Positions 1 to 11,487 are shown, counted from the first letter of the stretch. The stretch: DNA of 64,000 nt from Pomphorhynchus laevis (GCA_012934845.2 WNNJ02003615.1:1-64000), one strand, 5' to 3'. Notes: a model not told the origin generated them from the letters alone. Numbers and translations: made by a program.

Positions 1-460
1 AATATAAAAATAAGCTATTCATTTGAAGTATAGCATCAAAAACAATCGTTAGTTTAAAAATTTAATAGCGATTAATAGCGAAGTTCACCATATTTAAACT
101 TTCTCTTAACTCTTAAGTTCTTCTTTTATCTGTAAAGCGACTGTTTGAAGAATATTTGGTTATATTCAATTAAACATTGTACAAAATATGTAGTTTAATG
201 ATGTCGACAATAGCGAAATAGTGTTTGGTGATATTATATTGCTCACATCATTTAGAGCGTAGACGCTAATATAATACTTTTTCAAAGTTATTTCGAAGTT
301 ACATCAAATGAAAAGATACAATGCTAAACATATGTTGAACAAATATCTTGTTCACTCTTTTACCAATAAAGCAAACATTTTATGATATACGAAAATGTCA
401 CAAAATGATTACAAATTACACGTTATAATTTAACAAAGTATATATTGTTCTCATCTAGAG
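1..460. other. AT-rich, no gene seen
   Basis: Low-complexity AT-rich DNA with stops in all frames. I see no gene, RNA or recognisable repeat before the LINE 3' end. Confidence 0.5.
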
Positions 461-710
461 AATACCGACAATAGTCCGCATAGACTAGACTCTTAGTGGG
501 GTGAGAGACCCGAAAGACTGAGTCGAAAGGCGACGCGCTGGTGCGGCCTGATGTTAGAACCTGAGGCCGTGAGGGGGTTGAAGAGGAAGATAGATGAAGT
601 CGATAAAAATAGAGAAGTACTTTTTCCTTAACTCTGTTGTGTTGCTCTTGCTTTCTCTAGAGAATTATCGGTTGTATTGTTAAGAAAATCTTTATTTATT
701 TATATTGTTC
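461..710 (+). mobile_element. LINE-A 3' end, 5'-truncated copy
   Basis: This GC-richer island matches the 3' end of LINE-A elsewhere in the window (35270-35605, 50300-50630, 62068-62300). Shared landmarks are the run 'gtgagagaccc', a block around 'ctggtgcgg', 'acctgaggc', and the terminal 'cggttgt.ttgttaagaaaat' followed by an ATTTATTT tail. It lies within the last ~250 bp of the element, so this is a short 5'-truncated copy, the usual product of LINE target-primed insertion. It does not code for an intact protein. Confidence 0.7.
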
Positions 711-1890
711 TATTTAGAATAGTTACCTAATTATGAATAAATTTAATATAAAATTAAAGACGATATCCAACCTTTTAATTAACCCTATTTGTAAATAGGG
801 TTACTCCCAATCACAGTTAAAGATGCAGTTTAAGTTAAATTAAAAATGCAGTTTAAAGTTAAATCACAGTTAAGGATGTTGATCATCGTTGTATTCGTGA
901 CTTTCACTTTGTCTTGTATTTGATGCTTTAATTGTTATGGTGATTTATTGAGTGCTGTCAATTGTAATTAGACAGTTTATAACAATTGAGTTTATCATTA
1001 TTGAATAATAATCTAACTAGTTAATTAACTACATATAATTATGTATCATGTAGAATTGCTTTCGGGGCACATGTAACTAATTGACTTTGTAATAGCTCCG
1101 AGAATATAAATATATTCATATTTTCGGGAATGCTTCGCAGTCAATTATATAATTATGTAGTTAGATTTAGTAACTGTAATTTAGTAGATATTATAAAAAT
1201 GAAACTGTTTAGAAACTATCACAGCCAAACAAAACTATATGCCTATGTTTTAATAATATTGTATACGTATTGTTGCTATCAATACCTATTACACTGTGAG
1301 ATGAAAAACCCAAACACAAACCGTACAAATCCAAGGTAAATTTCACCAAAAGAAGATAATGCTCTGTCCGAAAACCAATATCATGCAGTGAATATCGACA
1401 ATATTACATTAACGTGTTGGTAATGATGATAAATACCGGCCTTATTTTTCCAAATGCACTATATATATCCTTTTCTTTCTTAGAATAGAACCTCGACGAG
1501 TTTTTCAGAGTAAAGTCGTCGAATGATGAGATTCGCCCCCTCGTTAGGATCTTGCAGAGGTGGTATAAGTATGCGAATAAGGGCGTTCCTCTGCCGTATA
1601 CGTTTTATGATTGGGCAATAGTATTCGGTCGGCGTATAGTTTCTTCTGATAGTATTTTCTGCGAGAGTTGATATTGAATAAAATTTCTTATTTTTCCAAC
1701 CTCTTTCTCTAGCTGTATTCTGTGTGTTGTAATCCAAACGAAGAACAGCGAAAGAATATACAAATTATAGTACTGCTCTTCTCACTAGTAGCTCTCCTTC
1801 GCTTTTATTGCCTTTTCTATCTATTCCCCACTCTAAATATTAATGCAAGTGTGGGAGTGAAGTCAATGAGTGTCAAGTGATGGTTAACAT
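711..1890. other. Intergenic AT-rich DNA; one unassigned short ORF
   Basis: Mostly AT-rich. A minus-strand ORF of 85 codons (1480-1737) is somewhat more GC-rich than its surroundings and ends in a charged, Arg/Ile-rich stretch, but I recognise no family. Nothing else is supported. Confidence 0.3.
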
Positions 1891-2640
1891 CTATATATAA
1901 CTGCAAGGAAGCGGCGATAGTTTCGAGAAGAAACAGTAGTAGTATATAATATCAGTAGCATCGGAAAAAAGGAAAGGAGAGAGAGAAGACCAGAGTGAGA
2001 TAAATCAATAAAGAACATTTTCAGAAATACATCTGATTTCTACACTAATTCAACAACAGCTTTATATTATCATCATCCAAAAATATGTGCACATTTGCCA
2101 ACAAATAATTGCTACCAACACGATCGCTACTGCTGATACTACAGCCGCGACAAGGATAAATCAATTTTGTTGCGTTTGTATACATTTACCGAAGAAACAT
2201 TTATATATTAATATTAATAATAATAATAATTTCAGTTAACTGAATTTTTATGTGTGATTTGCTACCATAACAGCAAAGGAGCATTGTGTGACGATTCTAC
2301 CACTAACTATTGCCAACAGTAGCAGATCACAACTACCGACGTTGTTCTAAATGCAGAAGATGAAAACGGGACAGCACGTAGAATCAATCAAATACATAAC
2401 TGTACTGCAGTGATAATATAGCGATGATTGGTGTTGCACCACGTCTTCTTCGTAACGTAAATAAAGGAAAAAGTATATATCAAAAAAGAACCATAAAAAT
2501 AGCCCTTAAATCGAAAAAATAAACTATATGTGATTGTATACAACCAATATATATAGACCACAACGCTGTTGTATCAAGTAGATTTTCTACAACGTCCAAC
2601 TTATCAAAAGTAAAATCAATTCTTTTTACAACAATTTAGG
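1891..2640 (+). promoter_or_regulatory. Possible TATA promoter and non-coding leader exon
   Basis: A TATATAA sequence stands at 1893-1899. About 25-45 bp downstream begins a ~700-bp stretch, purine-rich at first ('ggaaaggagagagagaag') and then with many CAA/CAC/CTGC words, unlike the AT background. It has no long ORF and ends at 2639 in 'ttag|gtaaat', a good 5' splice donor. This could be a promoter plus 5' UTR exon of a plus-strand gene whose coding exons lie outside the window or in small exons I cannot identify. This is inference from composition and short motifs only. Confidence 0.2.
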
Positions 2641-5448
2641 TAAATAAATCAAATGTTCATTATGACGTCATTATTTATACTATTTTGTATAAACAAAAAA
2701 TACACCTTGTGGTTAAAAACAATTGCACTTACTATAACAATAGATGTTTTTTATATTTCTGAAACCGTCTTTTATTCACCATTTTAGATTAAACCACTGA
2801 AATCGTATAGTCTGAACCGATCAACATCACATCAAATATCCGATATCCAAATTAGTTGTATTGTTATTGTAAAACCAAGATTTAGCAAATACATAATTTA
2901 ACAGATAATGTTTGCATGATTTTCTTTAAATGCCATATGCATATCCCTATTTCATAAGGCACAATGTTTGCTAACTAGCGTCTGAAAACAATCAGTTGAC
3001 TCATTCACACAGTTTTAATATGTAAATATAAATAAATCCCAAACACTATTAACATGTTCAATGCTTTCTTTATACTCTACTACACTGAGGACTTGTCTAC
3101 TAATCATAGCAGCACCATCTACACTGACGTTATGTTTTTACAGTGCTCATAAATACTGCTTAACAATTTCTAAAATTAAGTCAAATTTCGTATGTCTCAA
3201 TATGATAACAAATTTGATAGAAAATGCATCGTAAAATTGATTATTCAACGCATACAATGAGTTTTTGCAGTGGGTCTTCAGCGATTATTTCCAATTGGAA
3301 ACAACCGACGCGCAATTTCCCACATAAAAAATAGCTTATTGCAGTTGTTCTTCCTTACATTTTAATGCCATACCTTGCTCTCCAAAATAGATTCTATAGT
3401 TTGCGTTGTGTTTTATCAAGTACCCATGATACTTTAGCTGTTAACCTAAAATGTAATATTTCTATTCAGAATACAATAATACGAACGAAGTGTTCATCCA
3501 AATCATACTATGACAACATGATCGAATAAGAAAATTGGGTGTTTTCAAAATTTAATTGAAGTGCATCTATTTTATGTTTAGCAAACGGAAATAATTTTAT
3601 ATTTTAGTAAAACTTAAAGAATTTGTTCTAAAGTTAGCTAAATATAGATTCCGTAGGGCTCTACGCCTCCTCAACACGGATAACAATTGCTTTCACTCAT
3701 ATTTGATAGTTAAAACAATAATTAGTAGCTTTCAATTGATAATTCATTTGTATAACAAATTTTATCCATTATTTGTAGGAGGCATGTTACACATGATGAA
3801 CACAACTACCTCCCGAAGTATCTAGCTTAATTCTGATTTATATACTTTTAATATTAATTTAAATATCTATTTTAATATGTAACAATAATTTTTTTATTTT
3901 AGCATTTATGACATACATTCAGTATAATACATTAATTATTTATTAAAGATCGTCATAAATTAATTGTATTACAACAAAAGTTGGTAATTTATATAGTTTT
4001 TTCACGAGATTCATATTTTTTATCTTTTATCGGTAGAAACAAATTTTTTGTACGTGGGAGGAATATCAATGCAGATAGCTTTGACAGGCATGGGTTTCTA
4101 GAAGGACATAATGTGTTCTCTTTACATGACTTTTAATTCTGAATGACAACAGATACTGTATTACCACTTTACGAACGAATGCCCGGTAGTTGGAACACTA
4201 ATCTGCACTTTCAAAACTAGGTTAATGTGTACGCCTCAAAACCAAGATATTTTCCATACTCGTGTGGGAAAAGTATTGATTCAGCGTTGGAGTTCAAATA
4301 CTAAATATACCTCGTAATGGGGATAATTATATCTATTATAAATCTGCATTGGAAATATGCGTTTATTGCGCAGATACGTCGTGGGAATGGAAACGAGTCA
4401 CTAAACAACACTCTTAATTTATCGATCAATTTACAATCATTTACAGTCATTTACAGTTTGATACAGACATAAAAAATTAGATGTCTACTACAAGCGGCCA
4501 AAATAAGTATATTGACGGAATAGACGATGTCTGTATTAAAGATGAGATTATAAGCTCGATATGATTTCAGATTATAAATGTTGCTTTTACAAGTTAAAAG
4601 AGGCTAGATGAGATGGCTGATACATATAATGTGAATAATTGGAGTACATTATCTAGACACGACCCACTGTTAAGATACCCTACGAAGATCATATTGCAGA
4701 CGGAGAGACATTGTTTTTCAGCTTGTGTCTGATCGACACTGGATATTCCTATGTGGGTGGTTATAATTTTACTACGAATTGAGATTTCTAAAGTATTCTT
4801 ATACACACTCTGTCTTTGCTTCCTGGTACCCAAATCCGCAGCCGACATTTTTGTCTGTATTTATACAAAGATAATGAAAGTAATGCAAGTTTATATTTGT
4901 AAAATTTCCAGGCTAATTTATTATTGTTGTATACCTATGTTCTTAATTTAATTTGGTTAATACGCTTAAATTACAATTTATAGCAGCTAATATTTGAATT
5001 TAGGTATTTTTTGCGATTTAAATACCTAACGTTAATGTAAAGCCAATTAACACTGTTGTTTCTTCGTACTTCTCACTTTCAAATGTATATAATATTTGTA
5101 CATGTACGTTGACAAAAAATAGTATCAAATAGAGAGAGTTAAAGTAAACTTGAAATGATGAGAAGAATGTATTGTCTTTGCAACCAGAGGAGAAATATGT
5201 TCCATCAAGAAGCTAGTTGTTTTATTGTAATGCGTAATATCTTCTTACTGTTTAGAGAGCCTAAAATTTCTTAAAGACTTGTATATTTCTAACAAAAAGA
5301 ATAGGTTTAAAGAGTTAAAAATCAAACTAAACTGAATAAAACGAAGAATAAATTATAAAATATATAAATCAACAAAATATTATTAAAACTATATTTAAAC
5401 TCTTAATGAAAATATTCAGTTGTTTCTTCTTATTGTAATTTATTTATC
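2641..5448. other. AT-rich DNA without recognisable gene
   Basis: No ORF here exceeds ~85 codons and none has family resemblance. If the leader exon at 1891-2640 is real, this would be intron. Nothing else is supported. Confidence 0.4.
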
Positions 5449-5682
5449 GTATGGAATCAAAAAACGACAATTTTTATTATTCCAGGAAAAGGGTGCAGTC
5501 CAATATTTCAATAGCTGCTGCTATTATCATCATCAGGAAGTACGGTTTCACAGCACGTAAAATTTTATTTTTATTTTTGCGTGTTGTGAAACAGTAATTC
5601 CTGATGATAGCAGCATCTATTGAAATATTGGACTGGACATTTTTTTCAAATAATATAAATTGCCGTTTCTTTGATTCCATAC
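5449..5682. repeat. Fold-back element (234 bp, ~100-bp inverted arms)
   Basis: The two halves are near-complementary: the ends GTATGGAATC / GATTCCATAC pair perfectly, and the inner arms share 'cagtccaatatttcaata' and 'ctgctat...atcatcagga'. The arms are diverged and one has a few extra bases (an added ATC in 'atcatcatcagg'). The spacer is short and AT-rich (~5560-5580). A MITE or fold-back transposon copy is the simplest reading. The core resembles the elements at 21911-22120 and 59644-59840 and the half-site near 62505. Confidence 0.8.
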
Positions 5683-5754
5683 TATAAATTAAATTCTCAA
5701 GTTGAATATGTTCATGACTGAATAGTAAATATAATATTCTTTGTATTAGAATAA

Positions 5755-5930
5755 TATATTAAACTAGATGAGATTAATAATCTTGAGTAAGATTCTAGAT
5801 AACTCTATAATTTCACATTACATAAGAGAAAATACGTCATCAACATGCCTTTGGCCCCGCTGCTATGTCGGGTCGAGGAATAGGAGAATCCGAAACCTGA
5901 TATCATAGCAGTTTATCATGATAAAATCTC
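5755..5930 (+). repeat. R300 dispersed repeat, 5' portion
   Basis: Contains the R300 GC-rich core: 'acgtcatcaacatgcc', 'ggccccgctgctatgt', 'gggtcgaggaatagg', 'cgaaacctgatatcatagc'. The copies at 8345-8715 (minus), 27640-27990, 45206-45556 and 60345-60603 carry the same words in the same order. The AT-rich 3' portion is not clearly present here. Confidence 0.65.
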
Positions 5931-7320
5931 CAATCTTTTTCTGATGGATGATAATATATACTATTTATTGTAAATCAATTGTTCACTCATTATCATCAAG
6001 ATATCGTCTAGATTATGATAGCAGTTAGCTATTGAAAATTCCAGCTTAAATTAAATAATTAAACTTACTCGGTCCATTAATAAAGCTACTGGATTCTAAA
6101 AATTATTTTTTAAAGTTTAAAATATCTCCATTTTTAAATTTATTTATATAGTAGAATATAATTTATTTTATGTAGCAAATGTGGACGGAGCTACTTACAG
6201 ATCCACCACATGGTACAAAAATGTACGCTATAAACACATGTAATTTGCATTCGAAAGTCGCCATTTTTATTTTACGTCTAGATCATTTCTTAATTGTTCT
6301 AAATTTTTCTAATATTTGTTAATTATTTTCTTTAAAAGAGGTTGGTAAAAGTGTAATGAATTTACTAATAGTGGCACTAATGCTATCTTTTCCACGCTAT
6401 TTAGTGGCCAAATCTTGATAAATTGTTTTAAGTCAGCTTCAATAAAATTTGTTTTTAAAAACACCCTTGCGCAATTATTAATTTTAAGCCAAATGATAAA
6501 GAACAGTCGAATGATTTGACATGTTGAATAAGTAATACGTGATTAGTATACTTGACGTGTTACAGAATACATATAATATATAGACAATTTATTTTTAATT
6601 ACATAATTATTACATGGAATGTAATAATTAGTAAAATTTAATTATATACAGATTAAATAAAACGTTTTTCTATTTGAATTATGTTCTATCTCAAAGTAAT
6701 GGATCTTGTTGTTTTCCAATATTAAACTTAACTTTTATTGCATTAGTTTACTGAATTTTCATAAAATATGGTCAATTTTACTGATTACGACATGCTGCAT
6801 AACTTATCATGATTTAAAAAAGTGAACAATAATAACAAATTGCTTGAATGATGCTATTTTGCGAAAGTAAATCTAAAAATCTTATTCAAATTGATTCCAG
6901 TAAAAGCAGAAACTAATTTTTAGGTAAATTGTTTAATAAATAACTTCACAACAAACAATTTATAAATAAAAGAAAACGAAGAAATAAATTAATAATAATG
7001 GAATAAAAAGGTTTGTCATAAAATTTACAAGTTACTATGGAATAAGAAATATTTTTTCCTTAATTAAGACATGTCTCAATTAAGACAATAAGAAATATTT
7101 TTTCCTTAAAGTCAGCAAAGCACGAACTCACTTCAAATTTAATGTCTTTATTTTGCATATTGCTTCAATCTTATGATAAACCAACATCCGAACGCTGCAT
7201 TTCAGTATTGATGGACATCATTAGATATTGATCCAATATCCACGTTTCGGTGATTTCATACGTTGACTAACGATCATTTGACTCGTCTTCTGTATGTATA
7301 GTTATTACACTGATTAAACA
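5931..7320. other. AT-rich, no gene seen
   Basis: No coding signal. A ~19-bp direct repeat 'aagaaatattttttcctta' occurs twice, near 7044 and 7090. A single arm resembling the fold-back core ('gatagcagttagctattg') lies near 6019. Confidence 0.4.
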
Positions 7321-7500
7321 GATTAAAAACATAATTTAGATTTTTAATTTTTATTTTTAATTGATTTCAATTATAAAAAATCTTATAACAATTATTTATA
7401 ATTATTTATTATTTAATACATAAATTTTGATTTAGCATTATTATGTTTTATTTATTTTATAATTATATTAAATACGTAGACTCAGTTAGCTGATTTCATT
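7321..7500 (+). repeat. R300 3' portion (truncated)
   Basis: AT-rich run ending in 'atacgtagactcagttag' and 'ctgattt', which is the 3' end of full-length R300 copies (compare the reverse complement at 8345-8390 and 60845-60885). The GC-rich 5' core is missing. Confidence 0.5.
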
Positions 7501-7821
7501 TATCCTTATTTTGACATAATATACAGCAGACGAAAAATCATACATCAACGGTAATATTTCATATGTTTAAATTTAATATTTGTTAGAATTTGTAGAACTT
7601 ATAATTATTTATTCTTCTAATTTCGATCGAATATGTCGATCGAAATTAGATCGAGATAATATTAACGTATTCAATTTATGTAGAATACAACTGCGAGGTA
7701 GACGTAGAATGTATTGTAAAAACATCTTAAGCGATCGGAAATACTGATTTATTAAAACAATATTGTCACTTATCATCAATTCTTAATACACATCAATAAA
7801 AGTTACGGAAAACTAATTAAA

Positions 7822-8010
7822 ATATTTAATTATTGCAGCTGGATCAAAGAAAAGATGTAATTATTTTTGATATTTTGATAACTTCTATTAGCATCTTTAG
7901 AAAATTACAAGTTCAGACAAATTAGGTTGTAATTTTCTGAAGATGCTAACAGAAGTTAGTGAAATATCAAAAATAATTTCATCTTCTTTTTGATTCAGCT
8001 CTAATAATTA
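7822..8010. repeat. Fold-back element (~190 bp, ~80-bp arms)
   Basis: Left arm (about 7822-7912) and right arm (about 7927-8010) are inverted copies: 'gattatttttgatatttt'-type, 'agcatctttagaaaattac' and 'cagctggatcaaagaaaag' words pair with 'gtaattttctgaagatgct', 'gaaatatcaaaaataattt' and 'cttctttttgattcagct'. The spacer is ~15 bp. Some mismatches show it is old. Confidence 0.8.
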
Positions 8011-8344
8011 TTTATCAATAATAGATCATTATTGACTATTTAAAATCAAAATATTATTAATATCAAAATAGATAATAAATAAGATAGGATGCTCCAGATA
8101 TCATTTAACGGAAACGTGGAGTCGAATGTAATGTTATAATATCACAAATGACATCCGATTGATTATTTTTAAACCAAATACAAAAACCTGGTATATTTTT
8201 CAATGTTTTTAAAAGTCTTAATCTTTAAAAAAGAAAATGCAATCGAAAGGATGCAAGACAATTAACAATAAATGCTTCGAGCATATCACATTTTATTGTC
8301 GATAGTTATCTCCAAAATACATCAAGATCAGCCAGTCTGCATAA

Positions 8345-8715
8345 CTAACCAGATCAGCTAACTGAGTCTACGTATTTTACATTATTTAACTTAAAAATAA
8401 TGCGCAATAAAATTAAAATAATTAAATTATAAATTATAAATAATTACAAATAATAAATAATTGTTGTATAAGATTTAATATAATTTATATCAAGTTAAAA
8501 TTTAAAATTAAAATTTAAAACAAATTCAATTTTTATGAATTGACTAATTAATAAAAGACGATATATCAGAATAAGGAATATATGTCATCAGAAGGAACTT
8601 CTATGTTATAGGTTTCGGCCCATATCCCTCGACCCAAGATAGCAGCGAGGTCAAATACATGCTAATGACGAATTTCCTGTGATAACATTTGATTATATAG
8701 TGTATCTTATTCTAC
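8345..8715 (-). repeat. R300 dispersed repeat, full-length copy
   Basis: Read on the minus strand it starts 'agatacactatataatc', passes the core 'cgtcattagcatgtattt', 'gacctcgctgctatcttg', 'ggtcgaggga', 'ccgaaacctataacatag' and 'cttctgatgac', then ~200 bp of AT-rich DNA, and ends 'acgtagactcagttagct'. Together with 27640-27990 this defines the element as ~330-370 bp. No ORF and no obvious terminal inverted repeat or tRNA-derived A/B box is visible. The core can form a weak stem (gctgctat / catag). Confidence 0.7.
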
Positions 8716-8769
8716 TACAAAGTATACTATTTTTATGTATGCATAAAAATGTTCCTCTTAAGAGTTTAA

Positions 8770-9015
8770 ATTTATTTTTAACTCCGCCATGGCCAGTCCC
8801 AAGCCCGTGCTGAGAAAGGAGGAGGGTTGGTGATAGACTTCGTGACAAGCCAGTCGTAAAACAAAACCGTCGCATCAACATTATGAAATGCTGTCTCAAT
8901 TAACTTAGCGAGAGGCGACTATAATGGTACGGCCACGTCCTCCGCACAATAGAATTAAATAGGACAGAAAATGCGGACTCTGTAACGAAGCGGAACAAAC
9001 GCTGAAGAAAAAGAA
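8770..9015 (+). mobile_element. RTE-like LINE 3'-end relic
   Basis: At ~8910-8970 the plus strand encodes a relic of the RWYGHVLR motif typical of the C-terminal end of RTE-type LINE proteins (R-L-stop-WYGHVLRT, with one internal stop). The preceding GC-rich ~130 bp looks like the same element's coding region, decayed. Family is by motif only. Confidence 0.45.
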
Positions 9016-9329
9016 GAGTTTAAATGTATTTTTAATAATATTGTGATGATTTATATATTTTACGATTTTCAATTTGATTTTATTTCTATAGTACCTAAGT
9101 TTAAAATATGCATCTATTAAATTATTTAAATGATTTTAAAGATAATTTAAAAAACTACGAAAACTTTAAAAGATGTGAACTCGCAACGTGGCACTCAAGG
9201 GGGAAACCTGGAAGCCTTCTAATACTATCATTGCATACACACAACAGTGTAATGTGATTAGTGTGCAAAATTCGCAGCTTTAAAAAGTTCAAGGTTTACG
9301 CGAGAAACAAAAAATACTTAAAGAATTCG

Positions 9330-9335
9330 TTTATT
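9330..9335 (-). terminator. Candidate polyadenylation signal
   Basis: AATAAA on the minus strand, 84 bp beyond the stop codon of the 482-codon ORF at 9419. Position and orientation fit a polyA signal for that gene, though such hexamers are common in AT-rich DNA. Confidence 0.4.
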
Positions 9336-9418
9336 TTCAGCATTAACAAAATAATACTCTTACTGTATGTGTGAACAACAAATCGTATGATTTACATTAA
9401 ATAATGTATCAAATTTGA

Positions 9419-10867
9419 TCAACGATCACGATTATCTGAGTCTTCCGAGAAAGACTTATGTGAACCAAAGCTAGCATTTTTGTTAGGTTTCGATTTAGTA
9501 GAACCGCCTTTTTTATTGATTGACGTATTATTGGAAGGATCACAACACCCTGTTTCTTCTGTTGATTCCACATTTGGATTTGCACAATTCTTATCAACTA
9601 GTAACGGCTCGTCGTCAGTTACTTTATTGTTATAAGCAGTAGATTGACAGGTATTGATTACATTTGCCGTTTTCATTCTCATTAAATCAATGTTAGATGG
9701 GCTGGAATCCCTGCTTGATAAGAAGATAACCGATTGTGACTCATCCGAAGACTCGGAAGATTGCACCACCATCACTACACTGTCATCTAAAGAATCATAA
9801 CAAGAAGGTGAAGTCGATCTACTGCTGCTTATTGAGGAAGCGCTTGGAATTGATTTAGTATCTTCACACTCTATTCGGGGTAAACTTGCAAAAAGATAAT
9901 TGTCAAAGTCGTCATATTCCTGGTCATCCTCAGCAATATCATCATAATCGTCATCGCTGTAAACTGGACTGATATTATTTAGGTGATAATCTAATGAGCT
10001 CGCATAGTATGCATACGGGTAATTATTTCTTCTTTCTAAGTCAATACTTGATGGACTAGATTCCCTACTTGATAACACAATTACAGATGAATCATCTGAT
10101 AAATCGGGTAATTTTGCTACTTTAAATCTGTTATTCATACGATGATTGGTATGATTTGGTAAGCTTAAACTGCATTTCTTTACTGGCAGCTTCGATAATG
10201 ATCTAGCCAATTTAGGTCTTCGCTGTGATAACGTACGTGAAACGTGTTTGCCCATTTTTTTATCCTCATGATTGCTATAAACTAAATTAATATCAGTCAA
10301 CTCAGAACATAGCGAGCGATTATTATACGTTTCCGAATTTTCTGTAGTATTTTCTGTAGTATTTTCTGTAGTATTTTTAATGTTCTTAGTTTCTTCAGTA
10401 GAATTTATTTCATTGAAAATTGAAGTATTTGTTATAGCTGGCGAATATGACAAATTACTAATCGAATTTGATTGGTATTGGTTATCTTTACGATCATTAC
10501 TTTCGGAATATTGGCGTTTATTAGTATTCAAACAACAATCGCTATCACTTGCGTTTAATACCGAAGTCGACGAACAACGCACATTTCCAGTATATTCCGC
10601 TGAAACCAGTGTATATGTGCTTACCAACTCAGAGCAACTTCGCTTTCTGCAGTAGTTGTTGCTATCTTGATGGTCTACTTCATGATTTGACTGACTTGTT
10701 TCCTCAGATTGACACATTGCCATATTTTTATTTGCCAATTTTGTATCGGGGTCGCCATCGCAATCAGCCAATTCATCTGCTACCTTGACTACTGGTTCTG
10801 CGCTGTTTTGTGCAGTAAATAGTGTCCCTTCAATATCATCAGACTTGATATCAGTTTTGTTTATCAT
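9419..10867 (-). CDS. Disordered Ser/Asp-rich protein with three SUMO-interacting-motif-like segments
   Basis: An uninterrupted single-exon ORF of 482 codons, far longer than any other in this AT-rich window and with no mobile-element resemblance. I recognise no enzyme or RING domain; the protein looks intrinsically disordered. Visible features: an NTTE-type repeat (residues ~165-177), a basic segment with KK/RR clusters (203-231, a likely nuclear signal), an acidic Asp/Tyr stretch (304-324), and three short hydrophobic beta segments next to Ser/acidic residues: SVIVL (261-265), VVMVV (364-368) and SVIFL (379-383). These match the SUMO-interacting motif pattern ([VI]-x-[VI]-[VIL] beside phosphorylatable Ser/acid). 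The first and third lie in a 19-residue duplicated module (15 of 19 identical), including SSPS and IDL. The start is the first Met; an AATAAA lies 84 bp past the stop. A nuclear SUMO-binding scaffold is inference. An exon of a larger gene or a recently dead gene is also possible. Confidence 0.65.
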   Translation of the reverse strand: MINKTDIKSDDIEGTLFTAQNSAEPVVKVADELADCDGDPDTKLANKNMAMCQSEETSQSNHEVDHQDSNNYCRKRSCSELVSTYTLVSAEYTGNVRCSSTSVLNASDSDCCLNTNKRQYSESNDRKDNQYQSNSISNLSYSPAITNTSIFNEINSTEETKNIKNTTENTTENTTENSETYNNRSLCSELTDINLVYSNHEDKKMGKHVSRTLSQRRPKLARSLSKLPVKKCSLSLPNHTNHRMNNRFKVAKLPDLSDDSSVIVLSSRESSPSSIDLERRNNYPYAYYASSLDYHLNNISPVYSDDDYDDIAEDDQEYDDFDNYLFASLPRIECEDTKSIPSASSISSSRSTSPSCYDSLDDSVVMVVQSSESSDESQSVIFLSSRDSSPSNIDLMRMKTANVINTCQSTAYNNKVTDDEPLLVDKNCANPNVESTEETGCCDPSNNTSINKKGGSTKSKPNKNASFGSHKSFSEDSDNRDR

Positions 10868-11419
10868 TAGTCTTTACTAAAAATGATTAATATGTTATTA
10901 ATTCAAGCCTAACAAATATTACAATCAATAAATGCTTAATAAAGTCACCTAAATACAAATGTCTTAAATACATAATGTCACTTAAAGACGACTAGAAAAA
11001 ATTATTAAGACGAAATCTAAACTATATATGCATATTTCGAAACTCTACATCTAATTTAAGTATTAATTAGTGACTAAAAATTATTATTTATCGAAATTGC
11101 CGTTAATCACTATAACGTATTGGAGGAGGTCGAGAACCTTCGTATTTGAAAACAAAAAACCTTAAGTCGTAATGACACTAATGAGTCCATACCGATACAA
11201 TTGAAGACATACTCGACTGTTGGAAAGATCATTTTTGAACCTCTTGATCCGGTGGATCTTCCTTTCTTTGTGGAAGTAGAATCTTCAAAACCGACAAAAT
11301 ATATATATATATATTCATCTACAAAGAGTTTATTATGATGGTTAATAAACTCCGCGATAAAAAAATTGCTGAGGTTGAAAATATCCGACCTAAAGTTCTT
11401 CACTTTTTGATAGGTTAAC
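10868..11419. other. Upstream flank of the 482-codon ORF
   Basis: AT-rich. On the minus strand a TATATA-like word lies near 11021-11028, ~155 bp above the start codon, a weak promoter candidate. The 125-codon minus ORF starting at 11487 reads through the hairpin at 11420-11487 and has no family resemblance. Confidence 0.25.
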
Positions 11420-11487
11420 ATGAATCTTAAATGTTGTATTGAATTTGTGAACCTTGCAAAAAATTCAATGCAACATTTAAGATTCAT
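11420..11487. repeat. 27-bp inverted repeat (hairpin)
   Basis: Left arm 11420-11446 and right arm 11461-11487 are complementary at 26 of 27 positions with a 14-bp spacer. Because of this symmetry, ORFs on both strands begin with the same peptide (MNLKCCIEF). It could be a fold-back remnant or a hairpin transcript source. Confidence 0.85.

Noticed and set aside
4594-4951. Overlapping ORFs of 84 and 66 codons as genes
   Set aside because: Opposite-strand overlaps in non-conserved-looking AT-rich DNA, no motif, no promoter or polyA arrangement.
10380-10788. Plus-strand ORFs of 91 and 79 codons opposite the 482-codon ORF
   Set aside because: They are shadows of the minus-strand coding frame with no family resemblance.
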